Shown: piece by piece, positions 1 to 10,308 of the stretch
Layout of the letters: the number at the start of each line of letters is the position of its first letter
Numbering within the stretch: position 1 is the stretch's first letter
NCBI RefSeq assembly: GCF_904846615.1
Contig: NZ_CAJHBK010000001.1
Coordinates: 1,178,001-1,242,000 of the forward strand
Source of the DNA: Psychrobacter sp. JCM 18902
Lineage (GTDB): Bacteria; Pseudomonadota; Gammaproteobacteria; Pseudomonadales; Moraxellaceae
Length of the DNA stretch: 64,000 nt
Reading direction: 5' to 3'
Program-made: the position numbers and the translations under genes
Notes under the pieces: generated by a model
Databases searched by the model: none
Seen by the model: the letters and a program-made list of their open reading frames with translations, nothing else
What the model was told of the DNA's origin: nothing

Positions 1-197
1 CAGTATTTATAAGGTTAAACAATAATTCATTCTAAGGTACAGTGTGTCAGTGGTTGGCGCGGCTTTATCATTAACAACAACGCTGATATGCTCAATAACG
101 CCGAACCAAATCAGAATCTTAACATCCATAAAACACTGATAGCATGCTCAGATATGCCCATACATAACAACAAACGACCATAGCTGAGAATAGGTCA
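1..197. other. Intergenic edge, no supported gene
   Basis: No recognisable gene was found. A 40-codon minus-strand open frame (129 down to 7) exists, but it has no homology I recognise and no clear ribosome binding site. It may be chance or the tail of a decayed gene. Confidence 0.4.
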
Positions 198-1805
198 CTA
201 AATATTGCCGGTATCTGCATCAACAATAATTTCTAACAGATAACAGCCCGATGCATTGACCGCTTTATGGATTGCTTCGGGCAGATTTTCGTGCTCTTTG
301 ATACGAGCACCTTCACACCCCATACTATTGGCCAATTGCACAAAATCGATATTGGGTAAATCAAGCCCTGGTACAGACTGACTCTTCATAATTTTGCCAA
401 AAGAATGCATGGCACCATACCCAAAATTGTTTAGCACAATAAATGTCACCGGCAAATTCAACTGCGCGGCCGTCCAAACAGCTTGAATGGAATACATAGA
501 AGAGCCATCACCAATTAAGCACACAACCCGTTTATTGGTGGATAACGCGACTCCTACTGATGCTGGTAGTGCATAGCCAAGACCGCCACTGGACATCGTA
601 AAAAACCCTTGCGCTTGTGTAATGGGCAAAAAACGTTGAATGACAGATCGGTGAGAAGGCGCTTCTTCGACGATAATAGAGTCAGATGGTCGTGCATGCG
701 ACAGCAGATCAATGGCATATTCCACTGGAATAGGGGTCGCTCCAGTTACCTTGGGCGCAGCAGGACGCAGTGGCATGACAAATTTGTCACTCTGAGAGTC
801 AGATAAAGGAAGGATTTTATCCAACATGGCACTAATACTGTGATTGATTGAACCGAATAAAGTGGTGGTTGCAGAAGCAAATGCCGCATATTTTGGGTCA
901 TCGGTAATTTGATATATTTTGACTGCTGAATCAAATATCGTCACGTCCCCTGCAATATGTAGCGTAAACACAGGGGCGCCAATCACCAGAATCACATCAT
1001 ACCCAGACAGTTTTTCTGACAACTGCGCAGGAAGCGCAGGTAGAAACCCTGCAAATTGAGGGTGGTCTTCTGGAAAACTGGCTCGACTCGAATACGGCGC
1101 TGCCCAAACATGTGCTTGTAACCGCTCAGCCAGTTTAACGGCAGTATCAAATGCACCTTGCCTATCGACATCTGCACCCACAACTATGGCTAAATTTCGA
1201 CTGTTTTTGAGTACCTCTAACAGTTGATCAATAGCTGCTGCCGTTGGTATAGTGCCCTCAATCACTTTTGAGTAATGAGGCATATAGGTCGTTTTGTCCC
1301 AATCATCAGAGGGTATCGATACAAAGGTTGGACCACGTGGATGCTGCATCGCAATATGATACGCTTGAGCGATTGCCAACGGCACATCCTCAGGACGCGC
1401 AGGCTCGATGCTCCATTTAACATACGGTTTTGGAAAGTCAGCAGCGTGATCTGCGCCAAGATAAGGTGCAAAAGGTAAGATACTACGAGATTGCTGGCCT
1501 GCCGTTATGACCAAAGGTGTGTGATTTCGATATGCTGTGAATATGTTTCCTAACGCATGGCCAACCCCTACTGCTGAGTGCAGATTGACAAAAGCGGCAT
1601 TACCAGATGCTTGAGCATAGCCATCGGCCATCGCCACAACAGATGACTCTTGTAAGGCCAATATGTATTCAAAATCTTCAGGAAAGTTATTCAAAAAATT
1701 AAGCTCAGTAGAGCCGGGATTACCAAACACTGTCGTCATATTAAGTTCACGCATCAAACGAAACGTCACTTGTTGCACAGTATCTGTATGCTGGATAGAA
1801 GACAT
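198..1805 (-). CDS. mdlC: Benzoylformate decarboxylase, ThDP-dependent
   Basis: This 535-residue protein should decarboxylate benzoylformate, or a hydroxylated analogue, to the aldehyde using thiamine diphosphate. It resembles Pseudomonas putida MdlC along its whole length. The catalytic set is visible: Ser32 in GNPGS, Glu53 in LQES, His76 in NLHS, and a His in the APVFTLH segment. The ThDP/Mg motif begins with GDG at 432 and ends with the LNN at 458-460. The open frame extends to a GTG at 1823, but an AAGGA lies 8 bases before the ATG at 1805, so that start is chosen. It is the last gene of the minus-strand aromatic run and lies downstream of dctP-1 and MITE A. No mandelate dehydrogenase or racemase is in the window. 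The natural substrate could be 4-hydroxybenzoylformate, given pobA in the same run; that is inference. Confidence 0.9.
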   Translation of the reverse strand: MSSIQHTDTVQQVTFRLMRELNMTTVFGNPGSTELNFLNNFPEDFEYILALQESSVVAMADGYAQASGNAAFVNLHSAVGVGHALGNIFTAYRNHTPLVITAGQQSRSILPFAPYLGADHAADFPKPYVKWSIEPARPEDVPLAIAQAYHIAMQHPRGPTFVSIPSDDWDKTTYMPHYSKVIEGTIPTAAAIDQLLEVLKNSRNLAIVVGADVDRQGAFDTAVKLAERLQAHVWAAPYSSRASFPEDHPQFAGFLPALPAQLSEKLSGYDVILVIGAPVFTLHIAGDVTIFDSAVKIYQITDDPKYAAFASATTTLFGSINHSISAMLDKILPLSDSQSDKFVMPLRPAAPKVTGATPIPVEYAIDLLSHARPSDSIIVEEAPSHRSVIQRFLPITQAQGFFTMSSGGLGYALPASVGVALSTNKRVVCLIGDGSSMYSIQAVWTAAQLNLPVTFIVLNNFGYGAMHSFGKIMKSQSVPGLDLPNIDFVQLANSMGCEGARIKEHENLPEAIHKAVNASGCYLLEIIVDADTGNI

Positions 1806-1866
1806 AAAAAACATCCTTGTCACTAATTGCTTATTACTAAGCGTTGATTGTCAAAATTATTAATAC

Positions 1867-2039
1867 TAGGGCGTATCCTCATTTTGAAAATGGCGATAAA
1901 AATAAGATAAACAGCAGTCAAACAAGGAAAGTAGCGCAGATAATATCGAGATATTAGCCAGCTACTTGACGCAGTTTGTCAAATATTTAGCCATTTTTAG
2001 CCCATTTAATATTTATTGTTCAGATTGAGACACGCCCTA
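1867..2039 (+). mobile_element. MITE copy A
   Basis: This is a 173-bp non-coding element with 11-bp terminal inverted repeats, TAGGGCGTATC at the left and the complement of TAGGGCGTGTC at the right. The termini carry TA, suggesting a TA target. Its interior is clearly homologous to the reverse complement of copy B at 3253-3424, sharing for example CAAACAAGGAAA and GCGCAGATAATATCG. It has no transposase, so it would depend on one elsewhere. Confidence 0.8.
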
Positions 2040-2099
2040 AGGTCTGTTGAATATTTAACTGCTTTACAGACCCTACTATCGGAGCAAGCGACCTAGCCA

Positions 2100-3149
2100 T
2101 TAAGACTGACAAGCGGCACTGGCTTTTATGGTTTTTTGATAAGCTGTTTGAGCATCCAAACCCAGCTTGGCAAGATCTGTTAAATATTTTTGTGTGCCCG
2201 CTTCTACAGGCTTTTTCCATTCAGGGTTTTCTAGTGGATTGGGAATATCTATGATTGAATCACCCTTGGCTTTAGCTTCCGCCATATGCCTTGCGTCATC
2301 TTCATCGAACACCTTGCCCGCTATTTTGGCCATCGCCTCACCCGAATTATTATCGATGACTTTTTTAAGATCATCTGGCAAGCTTTCATATTTATCTTTA
2401 TTCATAGTCACAACAATCGGCGAGCTATAAAAAGGGATATTGGTATGAGTGTTGGTTATCTCTGTCAACTTAAAGGAACCCATAGCATCCCAAGGCAAGC
2501 TTATGCCGTCCAATACACCGCGCTGCAAAGAGGTATAAAGATCAGTCACTGGCAACCCCACTGGCGTGCCACCTGCCGCGTCAATGATATTGCCGGTTAT
2601 TGCTGAAGGACCTCGAATACGCATTCCGGCTAAGTCATCTGGTGTGCGAATCGGCTTGTCAACTGTGTGAAAACCACCAGGGCCGGTACCCATCATGAAC
2701 AACACATGAGTGTCTTGATACTCACTTGCAATCACACCATCGTCATATAGATTATGGAGCATACAGTTTAGTTGTGTTGCCGAGTTTGACAGCCCTGGTA
2801 ACTCAGTAATTTGAGTCAATGGAAAGCGGCCATTGGTATAGCCTTGGAGCGTAGACCCAATATCGACCACACCATTGGCAACTGCATCATAGGTTGCGTT
2901 TGGTTTACTGAGTGTTGCAGAAGGAAATATTTCAATTTTAATTTTTTCTTTAGAGTCTGCCTCTACTTTTTTTGCCCAGTATTCAAATATTTCTGTGTTT
3001 GTGGTCGAGGTGGCTGGCCAAAAATGTGAGAAACGCAGAGTGGTGACTTCTTGAGCACTTTGAGTGGTGCTGTCATCTGATGGTGAACAAGCCGTCAGAC
3101 CCACTAGAGCCGCCAACGCTAAGCTAATTGAAAAGGTTTTACTCATCAT
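2100..3149 (-). CDS. TRAP transporter solute-binding lipoprotein DctP (copy 1)
   Basis: This is a 349-residue extracytoplasmic receptor of a TRAP transporter. A lipoprotein signal peptide ends at Cys21 in an LTAC lipobox. The DctP fold shows TLRFSHFWPA at 37-46, the ligand-carboxylate arginine region MRIRGPS with Arg177 and Arg179, and SLQRGVLDG at 207-215. AAGGA is 4 bases from the first ATG and 7 from the second (3146), so either may start. It is closest by eye to copy 3, and both end in AACQS. It lies between two inverted MITEs and lacks the IclR-type operator of copies 2 and 3. It probably works with the DctQM encoded upstream in the same run; the ligand is probably an aromatic acid, but that is inferred from context only. 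Confidence 0.9.
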   Translation of the reverse strand: MMSKTFSISLALAALVGLTACSPSDDSTTQSAQEVTTLRFSHFWPATSTTNTEIFEYWAKKVEADSKEKIKIEIFPSATLSKPNATYDAVANGVVDIGSTLQGYTNGRFPLTQITELPGLSNSATQLNCMLHNLYDDGVIASEYQDTHVLFMMGTGPGGFHTVDKPIRTPDDLAGMRIRGPSAITGNIIDAAGGTPVGLPVTDLYTSLQRGVLDGISLPWDAMGSFKLTEITNTHTNIPFYSSPIVVTMNKDKYESLPDDLKKVIDNNSGEAMAKIAGKVFDEDDARHMAEAKAKGDSIIDIPNPLENPEWKKPVEAGTQKYLTDLAKLGLDAQTAYQKTIKASAACQS

Positions 3150-3197
3150 GAATTCCTTTTTTTGATGGTAGACAATTATTGTGATAGATAAATGGGC

Positions 3198-3219
3198 ATA
3201 GCTTCCAATCTATGCCGCT
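3198..3219 (-). promoter_or_regulatory. Leader hairpin before dctP-1
   Basis: GGCATAG and CTATGCC form a perfect 7-bp stem around an 8-base loop in the leader between MITE B and the dctP-1 start. A role in mRNA stability or differential expression is possible, but nothing more specific can be seen. Confidence 0.35.
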
Positions 3220-3252
3220 CTCATATGCCTGAATGATTAGTAATAAGAATCT

Positions 3253-3424
3253 TAGCGCGTGTCTTCAATTCACTCGATAGTCATCTCAATGGGCTAAAAA
3301 TGGCTAAATCTTGCCAAACATCGTCAAATAGCTGGTTAACCCCGATATTATCTGCGCTATTTTCCTTGTTTGACGGCAATTTATCTCATTTTTATCACCA
3401 TTTTTGGAATGAAGACACGCCCTA
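3253..3424 (-). mobile_element. MITE copy B, inverted relative to copy A
   Basis: This 172-bp element matches the reverse complement of copy A over most of its length, with terminal repeats TAGCGCGTGTC and GACACGCCCTA. Together with copy A it brackets dctP-1, and it separates that gene from the aldehyde dehydrogenase upstream in the run. Confidence 0.8.
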
Positions 3425-3479
3425 ATACCTATATTCTTAAGTTCAAAATCACTTATTGATAGTTAATTATTAAAAATTA

Positions 3480-4934
3480 CTAAACAGGATATGGACGCTG
3501 TTCAGTTTGTACCGATACCCATTGATAAGTCGTGAACTCATCGAAGGTAATGTGACGACCGAAGCGGCCCACCCCTGATGCTTTTTCACCACCAAAGGCA
3601 ACGCGCGGCTCATCATTGACACTTTGATCATTAATATGAACCATGCCTGTGCGCCATCCTGCCGCAAACCTTTGTGCTCGGGAGATATCTGCAGAATGCA
3701 CAGCACCGCTCAATCCAGCATCGGTATCGTTTGCTAAGCGTAAGGCATCAGCATCGCCTTTGTGTGAAATCAAGGTCACGACAGGACCAAACATTTCTGT
3801 ACGTGCAGAATAAACGTCATTACTGCCCTTTAGGACATATGGATAAACGAGCGCACCGTCACGCTTACCTTCAAGAAGTATCTCAGCACCTTCTTGCACG
3901 GCCTTTTGTACGGCCTGCTCTACCCGCACAGCTTCACGCTCATCAATCAAAGGCCCCACCAACACATCAGGTCTTGATGGGTCACCAACGTTCAGTCCTT
4001 TTGTATATTCGACAAACTTTTCGGCAAACGCATCAAAGATAGACTCATGAACAATGACACGGTTCACTGACATACAAATCTGACCACTGTGTAAGAACCG
4101 ACCAAAGACTGCAGAACGTGCCGCATAATCAATATCGGCATCGTCAAGCACTACAAAGGCATTATTGCCACCAAGCTCTAAAATAGAACGCTTGATTTCA
4201 CGGCCAGTCATCTCTCCTATGCGCTGACCAACCTCAGTAGAGCCAGTGAACGAAATCACACGAGGAATCGGGTGTGTATATAGCGCATCGCCAATCTCAG
4301 AGGTTTTTGGCACAACCACTGTCAACACACCTGCGGGCAAGCCTGCCTCTTCGAAGATTTTGGCCAGTAAGATACCGCCAGTAATGGGTGTGGTAGAAGC
4401 AGGCTTTAGTAATACAGTGTTGCCACTTGCCAAGGCCGTGACTACCGATCGCATGGCTAAAAACATTGGAAAATTAAAGGGGCCAATAACCGTTACCACA
4501 CCTACTGGCTTACGAATAATGTGATTTAACTTATTGGGAATGGCTGAGCGTGCAACCGTAGTTTCTAATAAAAACGGGTACTCGGCGGCCACTTTAATGA
4601 CCCCAATACAGGCATCAATCTCGATATTGGCTTTCATCACGGTAGAACCAGACTCACGCACCAGCAAGTCAACCAACTCGTCTCGGTGATTGCTGATTAC
4701 TTTTGCCGCTTGCTCAACAATCTGGCTCACAGCATAAGGGTTGGTCTGACACCAGCCTTGTTGTGCTTGCTCTAGTGCTTTATAAGACTCATTGATATCA
4801 TCTAGACTGGCAGCTTTAAACGTAGCGATATCTTCACCAGTGAACGGGTTACTCGTGACAATACTGTGGCTCGACCTACCATCACGCCACTCGCCAGCCA
4901 TATAATGGTAATGTAAATCAGTATAGTTAGACAT
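3480..4934 (-). CDS. Aromatic aldehyde dehydrogenase (benzaldehyde dehydrogenase type)
   Basis: This 484-residue NAD(P)-dependent aldehyde dehydrogenase should oxidise benzaldehyde or 4-hydroxybenzaldehyde to the acid. Visible active-site residues are Asn154 in GPFNFP, Glu253 in LELGG and the nucleophile Cys287 in HSGQICMS. The cofactor-loop motif FTGSTEVGQ lies around 229-237. The start has AAGGAG 5 bases upstream. It sits between the TRAP permease and mdlC. That placement fits a chain from (hydroxy)benzoylformate to (hydroxy)benzaldehyde to (hydroxy)benzoate, with pobA then accepting the 4-hydroxy acid. It resembles the XylC/AreC/vanillin dehydrogenase group, but the exact aldehyde cannot be settled by eye. 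Confidence 0.85.
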   Translation of the reverse strand: MSNYTDLHYHYMAGEWRDGRSSHSIVTSNPFTGEDIATFKAASLDDINESYKALEQAQQGWCQTNPYAVSQIVEQAAKVISNHRDELVDLLVRESGSTVMKANIEIDACIGVIKVAAEYPFLLETTVARSAIPNKLNHIIRKPVGVVTVIGPFNFPMFLAMRSVVTALASGNTVLLKPASTTPITGGILLAKIFEEAGLPAGVLTVVVPKTSEIGDALYTHPIPRVISFTGSTEVGQRIGEMTGREIKRSILELGGNNAFVVLDDADIDYAARSAVFGRFLHSGQICMSVNRVIVHESIFDAFAEKFVEYTKGLNVGDPSRPDVLVGPLIDEREAVRVEQAVQKAVQEGAEILLEGKRDGALVYPYVLKGSNDVYSARTEMFGPVVTLISHKGDADALRLANDTDAGLSGAVHSADISRAQRFAAGWRTGMVHINDQSVNDEPRVAFGGEKASGVGRFGRHITFDEFTTYQWVSVQTEQRPYPV

Positions 4935-5062
4935 ATAAACTCCTTATTAAAAACAATGATCTAAACAGCGCCTTACGATTACAGCACAAACAGCTTTTGC
5001 TTGATGTTCAACATAATCATACGCTGTGTCATGAATCATGCGAGGTACTCAGACGACAAGGT

Positions 5063-6352
5063 CTAGCTCAGAAGTACCAAAGATATCGCTGGGAAAGCAA
5101 TTAAAACCACCAGTCGAACCAAGTCCGATACAATAAAGGGGGCAACGCCGCGAAACATATCAGCGAGCTTGATGTGCGGTGCAGCCGCCTTAATCACAAA
5201 AATATTCATGCCCATTGGCGGGGTAATCAGCCCAAGCTCTACTGTCAATACAGCAATAATACCGAACCAAACTGGGTCAAACCCCAATGCCAAAATAATC
5301 GGGTATACCACAGGAATAGTAATAACCAGCATGGCCAAGGCATCCATAAACAGTCCAAGCACAAAGTACATGAACAAAATACAGATCAAGACGACCATAG
5401 GACTAACGGCTAAACCGCCAATCCACGATGCCAACGTATTAGACATCTGTGACACAGAAATAAAGTAACCTAGCGCTTCTGCACCTAGCAGCATAAAGAA
5501 CACGACTGCAGATAAGGCCAAGGTTTCTGTTAACGAACGCTTTAACCCATCGATTCTCATGCCTTTAACAAAGGCGTAACCCCAAGCAGCAAACGCGCCA
5601 ACCGCAGCCCCTTCAGTAGGCGTAAATATCCCAAAGAAGATACCAGCAATAATGACGATGAAAATAAAACTAAAAGGTATGAGACCCGTCAATGATAGTA
5701 TCTTGGCTTTCCATGGCGTTCGTTCGCCGCGGGATGCCAAATGTGGCTTCCAACGCACCATAATCATGACAGTGATTGAATACATGACCATGCCTAAAAT
5801 ACCAGGCAAAAACCCAGCGATAAACATATCACCGACTGACTGCTGCGTTAAAATCGCATAAACCAGTAGAGCAATACTGGGCGGAATCATGATACCAAGC
5901 GTGCCACCTGCGGCCAAAACCCCACAAGCAAAGCCTGGCTGATAACCGTATTTTTCCATTTGCGGCAATGCCACTCGCGCCATTGTCGATGCGGTTGCTA
6001 AAGATGACCCTGAAATCGAGGCAAAGATACCCGATGAGCCAATACCTGCAATACCAAGGCTGCCTCTAACACCACCAAAAATAGTTCGTGTTGAATCAAA
6101 AAGCTTACCTGCCATACCAGAATGTGTCGCAAACACGCCCATCAAAATAAACAGAGGAATGGCACTAAAATCATATTTTGCCAACACATCAACAGGGATG
6201 TCTTTTAGCATCTGTAGAGCGCCACTTGGTGCAGTCACAGCACCAAATCCTACTAACCCAACACCTAGCATGGCAAGTGCCACTGGCACTCGTAACATCA
6301 CCATCACAATCATGCACAACAAACCGATCGCACCAATAATTTCTGGACTCAT
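5063..6352 (-). CDS. dctM: TRAP transporter large permease DctM
   Basis: This is a 429-residue, very hydrophobic protein of the DctM family, the membrane subunit that carries out ion-coupled uptake of the bound acid. It has the family features: multiple hydrophobic helices throughout, an IPPSI motif in the first half, and the second repeat ending in a glycine- and proline-rich TPPMGMN segment. Its ATG overlaps the dctQ stop as ATGA (6349-6352), so the two are translationally coupled. It is the only DctM in the window, although four DctP receptors are present. Confidence 0.92.
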   Translation of the reverse strand: MSPEIIGAIGLLCMIVMVMLRVPVALAMLGVGLVGFGAVTAPSGALQMLKDIPVDVLAKYDFSAIPLFILMGVFATHSGMAGKLFDSTRTIFGGVRGSLGIAGIGSSGIFASISGSSLATASTMARVALPQMEKYGYQPGFACGVLAAGGTLGIMIPPSIALLVYAILTQQSVGDMFIAGFLPGILGMVMYSITVMIMVRWKPHLASRGERTPWKAKILSLTGLIPFSFIFIVIIAGIFFGIFTPTEGAAVGAFAAWGYAFVKGMRIDGLKRSLTETLALSAVVFFMLLGAEALGYFISVSQMSNTLASWIGGLAVSPMVVLICILFMYFVLGLFMDALAMLVITIPVVYPIILALGFDPVWFGIIAVLTVELGLITPPMGMNIFVIKAAAPHIKLADMFRGVAPFIVSDLVRLVVLIAFPAISLVLLS

Positions 6353-6876
6353 GCGCCTGTCTCCTCGGCGTCATAAAACTCGCCAGTTTTAAAAATAGTA
6401 ATAGATTCGATAAGTGCACGAATGGCGAGTAAAAGACTCAAAAAGGCACTGATAAGATAGATGGGCATCATAGAGACTCGAAGGTCTTGTGTTACCTTGC
6501 CGTACTCTAACGCATCAAAAGCACTCTCATAGAGCCCCCATGCAAAAACGAGACCTATCAAGAAAAACCCCATCATAAAAGTGCCCATCATGTAGCCTTT
6601 GATAGACTGCGGCATTTTTTGGGTAAAAATATCAACAATGATTTGAGAGCGTTCGACATACGCGGCACAAGCGGCCAATAAAGAAAACAGCATGAAATAA
6701 GAGACAATCTCTACGCTGCCCTTCACCGTGAATCCAACCTCACCACCAGTGAGCTTGAACACATAGCGAGTCACCACGTCTATCATAGTGGCCAAGACAA
6801 TGATAATAAGACTGATGCCGCCAATAAATTGACATAATTTAGAGATTCCCTGACTGAGCTTTACCAATGGTGTCAT
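6349..6876 (-). CDS. dctQ: TRAP transporter small permease DctQ
   Basis: This 175-residue protein with four hydrophobic segments is typical of DctQ in length and pattern, with a conserved ER(S) motif around 70 (YVERSQIIVD). A strong AGGAGG lies 6 bases upstream of the ATG. The start overlaps the stop of a 36-codon ORF (6983-6873) as ATGA, and its own stop overlaps dctM in the same way. It forms the membrane complex with DctM. The binding protein is not adjacent, which is unusual for a TRAP operon. Confidence 0.9.
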   Translation of the reverse strand: MTPLVKLSQGISKLCQFIGGISLIIIVLATMIDVVTRYVFKLTGGEVGFTVKGSVEIVSYFMLFSLLAACAAYVERSQIIVDIFTQKMPQSIKGYMMGTFMMGFFLIGLVFAWGLYESAFDALEYGKVTQDLRVSMMPIYLISAFLSLLLAIRALIESITIFKTGEFYDAEETGA

Positions 6877-6983
6877 TTGATACCTCCTAGCTCGCTACGT
6901 ACTGCCATGCTATGGCCAGAGAAATTAGAGATCGCAGGCAATAGCGCCTGCACCTCTCTAAAAGAGAGATGATGATTCATCAT
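6873..6983 (-). CDS. Putative 36-residue small protein coupled to dctQ
   Basis: A short open frame starts at ATG 6983 (or 6980) with AAAGGA about 4 bases upstream. It ends in a TGA that overlaps the dctQ start codon as ATGA. It encodes a mixed-polarity peptide with no signal peptide and no family I recognise. The good ribosome binding site and exact coupling suggest it is translated, either as a small protein or as a leader that loads ribosomes onto dctQ. It could also be the remnant of a larger gene. Confidence 0.4.
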   Translation of the reverse strand: MMNHHLSFREVQALLPAISNFSGHSMAVRSELGGIK

Positions 6984-7047
6984 TGAGTCCTTTCTTGATG
7001 GGTAAATATTTTTGTATTGGTAGACTGTAATCGCGGGTTTTTTGGTA

Positions 7048-7692
7048 CTAACCTATGAGCTTCGCACCTGTTTTGGCTTGTAGCGCATCAAAGGTCAGAC
7101 CTGCCACCATCTCACGGACAACCAAGCCTTGCTCAGTCACATCAATGACGGCCAAATCGGTATAGATTCGATTGACGCATCGTTCACCTGTGATAGGTAA
7201 TTTTAGAGTCTTGACAATTTTTGGCTCACCATTTTTGCTGACATGATCCATGATGACGTAAACTTGTTTGGCACCAACGGCCAAATCCATAGCGCCGCCA
7301 ACAGCCGGAATGTCATTTTCTCGACCCAAAAACCAATTGGCAATATCACCGTTTTCGGCAACTTCAAACGCGCCTAGCACGCACAGGTCAATATGGCCAC
7401 CTCGTATCATGGCAAAAGAGTCGCCATGATGAAAATAACTGCCGCCTTTCAGCAAAGTTATGTATTGCTTACCTGCATTGATGAGATCACCATCCTCTTG
7501 ACCCTTTTCAGGGGCAGGGCCCATACCCAAAACACCGTTTTCACTGTGCAAAAAGATATCTTTGTCTTTTGGTAAAAAGTCAGCCACTCGGGTTGGTTGG
7601 CCAATACCTAGATTGACATACATTCCCTCTTTGATATCTTGGGCAACGCACTGAGCAATCTCATCAACGGAACGCGGTTTATACTCACTCAT
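7048..7692 (-). CDS. pcaJ: 3-oxoadipate CoA-transferase subunit B
   Basis: This 214-residue beta subunit transfers CoA from succinyl-CoA to 3-oxoadipate. The catalytic glutamate is Glu51 in the signature LHSENG. The open frame extends to a TTG at 7713, but AAGGAG lies 7 bases before the ATG at 7692. That ATG also overlaps the pcaI stop as ATGA, so the downstream start is preferred. Length and order (I before J) are standard. CatJ cannot be separated from PcaJ by eye, but the neighbouring protocatechuate genes support pcaJ. Confidence 0.92.
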   Translation of the reverse strand: MSEYKPRSVDEIAQCVAQDIKEGMYVNLGIGQPTRVADFLPKDKDIFLHSENGVLGMGPAPEKGQEDGDLINAGKQYITLLKGGSYFHHGDSFAMIRGGHIDLCVLGAFEVAENGDIANWFLGRENDIPAVGGAMDLAVGAKQVYVIMDHVSKNGEPKIVKTLKLPITGERCVNRIYTDLAVIDVTEQGLVVREMVAGLTFDALQAKTGAKLIG

Positions 7693-8363
7693 GATGCTTC
7701 TCCTTGAATACAAACGACTTCATGTACAAAGATACCTGGGGTAACGATGTGTTCAGGGTCAAGTGCGCCCAGTTCCACCACTTCACTGACTTGGGCAATC
7801 GTGTGGTGTGATGCAGCTGCCATAATGGGGCCAAAATTACGTGCCGCTTTGTGATACGTTAAATTGCCCCAGCGGTCTCCCTTAAAAGCTTTGATGAGGG
7901 CAAAATCTGCTTTGATGGGGTATTCTAGTACATAGTTTTTGCCATCAATAACCCGAGTCTCTTTGCCCTCGGCCAGCAGTGTTCCGAATGCGGTTGGTGT
8001 GTATATTGCGCCAAGGCCGCTGCCTCCAGCTTGCATACGGGCCGCCAATGTACCTTGCGGCACTACTTCTAGCTCAATTTTACCTGCTCGGTATAGATCA
8101 TCAAAAATATGTGAGTCGTGCTGGCGCGGAAAAGAGCAGATGATTTTTTGTACACAGCCTGATTTTAGTAATAAGGCCAATCCTGTTTCACCGTTACCTG
8201 CGTTGTTACTTACAATCGTTAGATTTTTAGCATTACGGGCAATCAGCGCATCAATCAATTGCGCGGGCTGACCAGCCAAACCAAAACCACCGATCAAAAT
8301 GGTTGCCCCATCATTGATATTGCTCATGGCTTCGATGGCAGAATCTGTCACTTTATTTAACAT
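7689..8363 (-). CDS. pcaI: 3-oxoadipate CoA-transferase subunit A
   Basis: This 224-residue alpha subunit of the 3-oxoadipate:succinyl-CoA transferase has the CoA-transferase signature GGFGLAGQP at 25-33 and the later GNLTYHKAARNF segment typical of the family. An AGGA lies 7 bases before the ATG. It follows pobA and is coupled to pcaJ through a 4-base overlap. Confidence 0.92.
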   Translation of the reverse strand: MLNKVTDSAIEAMSNINDGATILIGGFGLAGQPAQLIDALIARNAKNLTIVSNNAGNGETGLALLLKSGCVQKIICSFPRQHDSHIFDDLYRAGKIELEVVPQGTLAARMQAGGSGLGAIYTPTAFGTLLAEGKETRVIDGKNYVLEYPIKADFALIKAFKGDRWGNLTYHKAARNFGPIMAAASHHTIAQVSEVVELGALDPEHIVTPGIFVHEVVCIQGEAS

Positions 8364-8408
8364 TGCATCGTCCTATATAAAAGAGTTGAATCGCTAAATC
8401 AGACAGGT

Positions 8409-9672
<1,264 letters not shown>

Positions 9673-10305
9673 TTAAAAGTCAAAGAATACGGTTTCACCA
9701 TCCCCTTGCAAATAGATATTAAAACGATAGCGAGGTTTGCCAGCGCTTGGCTCTTTCTTAGCGATTAAAGTTTGACGGCGCTCAGTAGATGGCACACTGT
9801 TTAAAATGGGGCAATTGGCATTGGCATCTGGCTCATCATCAAAATAAGCACGGGTTTGCAAATGTAAGTTGATACCACGCGCAAAAATAGCGATATTAAT
9901 GTGCGGTGCCATGGGTTTGCCATGCTGACCATCAAAAGCCACTTGTCCAGGTTTAACCGTATTGAAATGAAAATCGCCATCTAATGCACAAGCACTACGG
10001 CCAAAACTGGTGAATGGTTTTTTATTGTCAAATTCACTAATGTAGTGGCCACTGCTATCTGCTTGCCATATTTCGATGAGCGCATCGCGTACTGCATCAC
10101 CATTGCCATCGTACACATGGCCAACCAGCTCAATGTGCTCACCGACTGCATCTGCTTTGGCCAAGTCTTGCCATATTTCATCTGAGCGCGACTCAAACCC
10201 GGCGATTTCTAATGCCAAACCAATATGAACGAAAGGCCCTGCTGTTTGGGATGCGGTCTCGCGCAGCAAACCACTGTCATCTTGCAATTTGTATTGACTG
10301 TACAT
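9673..10305 (-). CDS. pcaG: Protocatechuate 3,4-dioxygenase alpha subunit
   Basis: This 210-residue alpha subunit pairs with PcaH for intradiol cleavage of protocatechuate to 3-carboxy-cis,cis-muconate. It has the intradiol-dioxygenase beta-sandwich pattern (GHVYDGNGDAVRDALIEIWQAD, then a histidine-containing HINIAIFARG). It lacks the full set of iron ligands, as expected for the alpha chain. GAGGAG is 6 bases before the ATG, and pcaH ends 3 bases upstream. Confidence 0.93.
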   Translation of the reverse strand: MYSQYKLQDDSGLLRETASQTAGPFVHIGLALEIAGFESRSDEIWQDLAKADAVGEHIELVGHVYDGNGDAVRDALIEIWQADSSGHYISEFDNKKPFTSFGRSACALDGDFHFNTVKPGQVAFDGQHGKPMAPHINIAIFARGINLHLQTRAYFDDEPDANANCPILNSVPSTERRQTLIAKKEPSAGKPRYRFNIYLQGDGETVFFDF

Positions 10306-10308
10306 GGG

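Noticed and set aside
7..129. A 40-codon minus-strand ORF at the window start.
   Set aside because: No homology, no good ribosome binding site, and no neighbours to support it.
4981..5045. Possible fourth IclR-type operator before the aldehyde dehydrogenase (a TGTTCAACATAATCAT stretch).
   Set aside because: It lacks the TTC-N7-GAA-N6-TTC-N7-GAA spacing and the TTGACA/-10 context of the other three.
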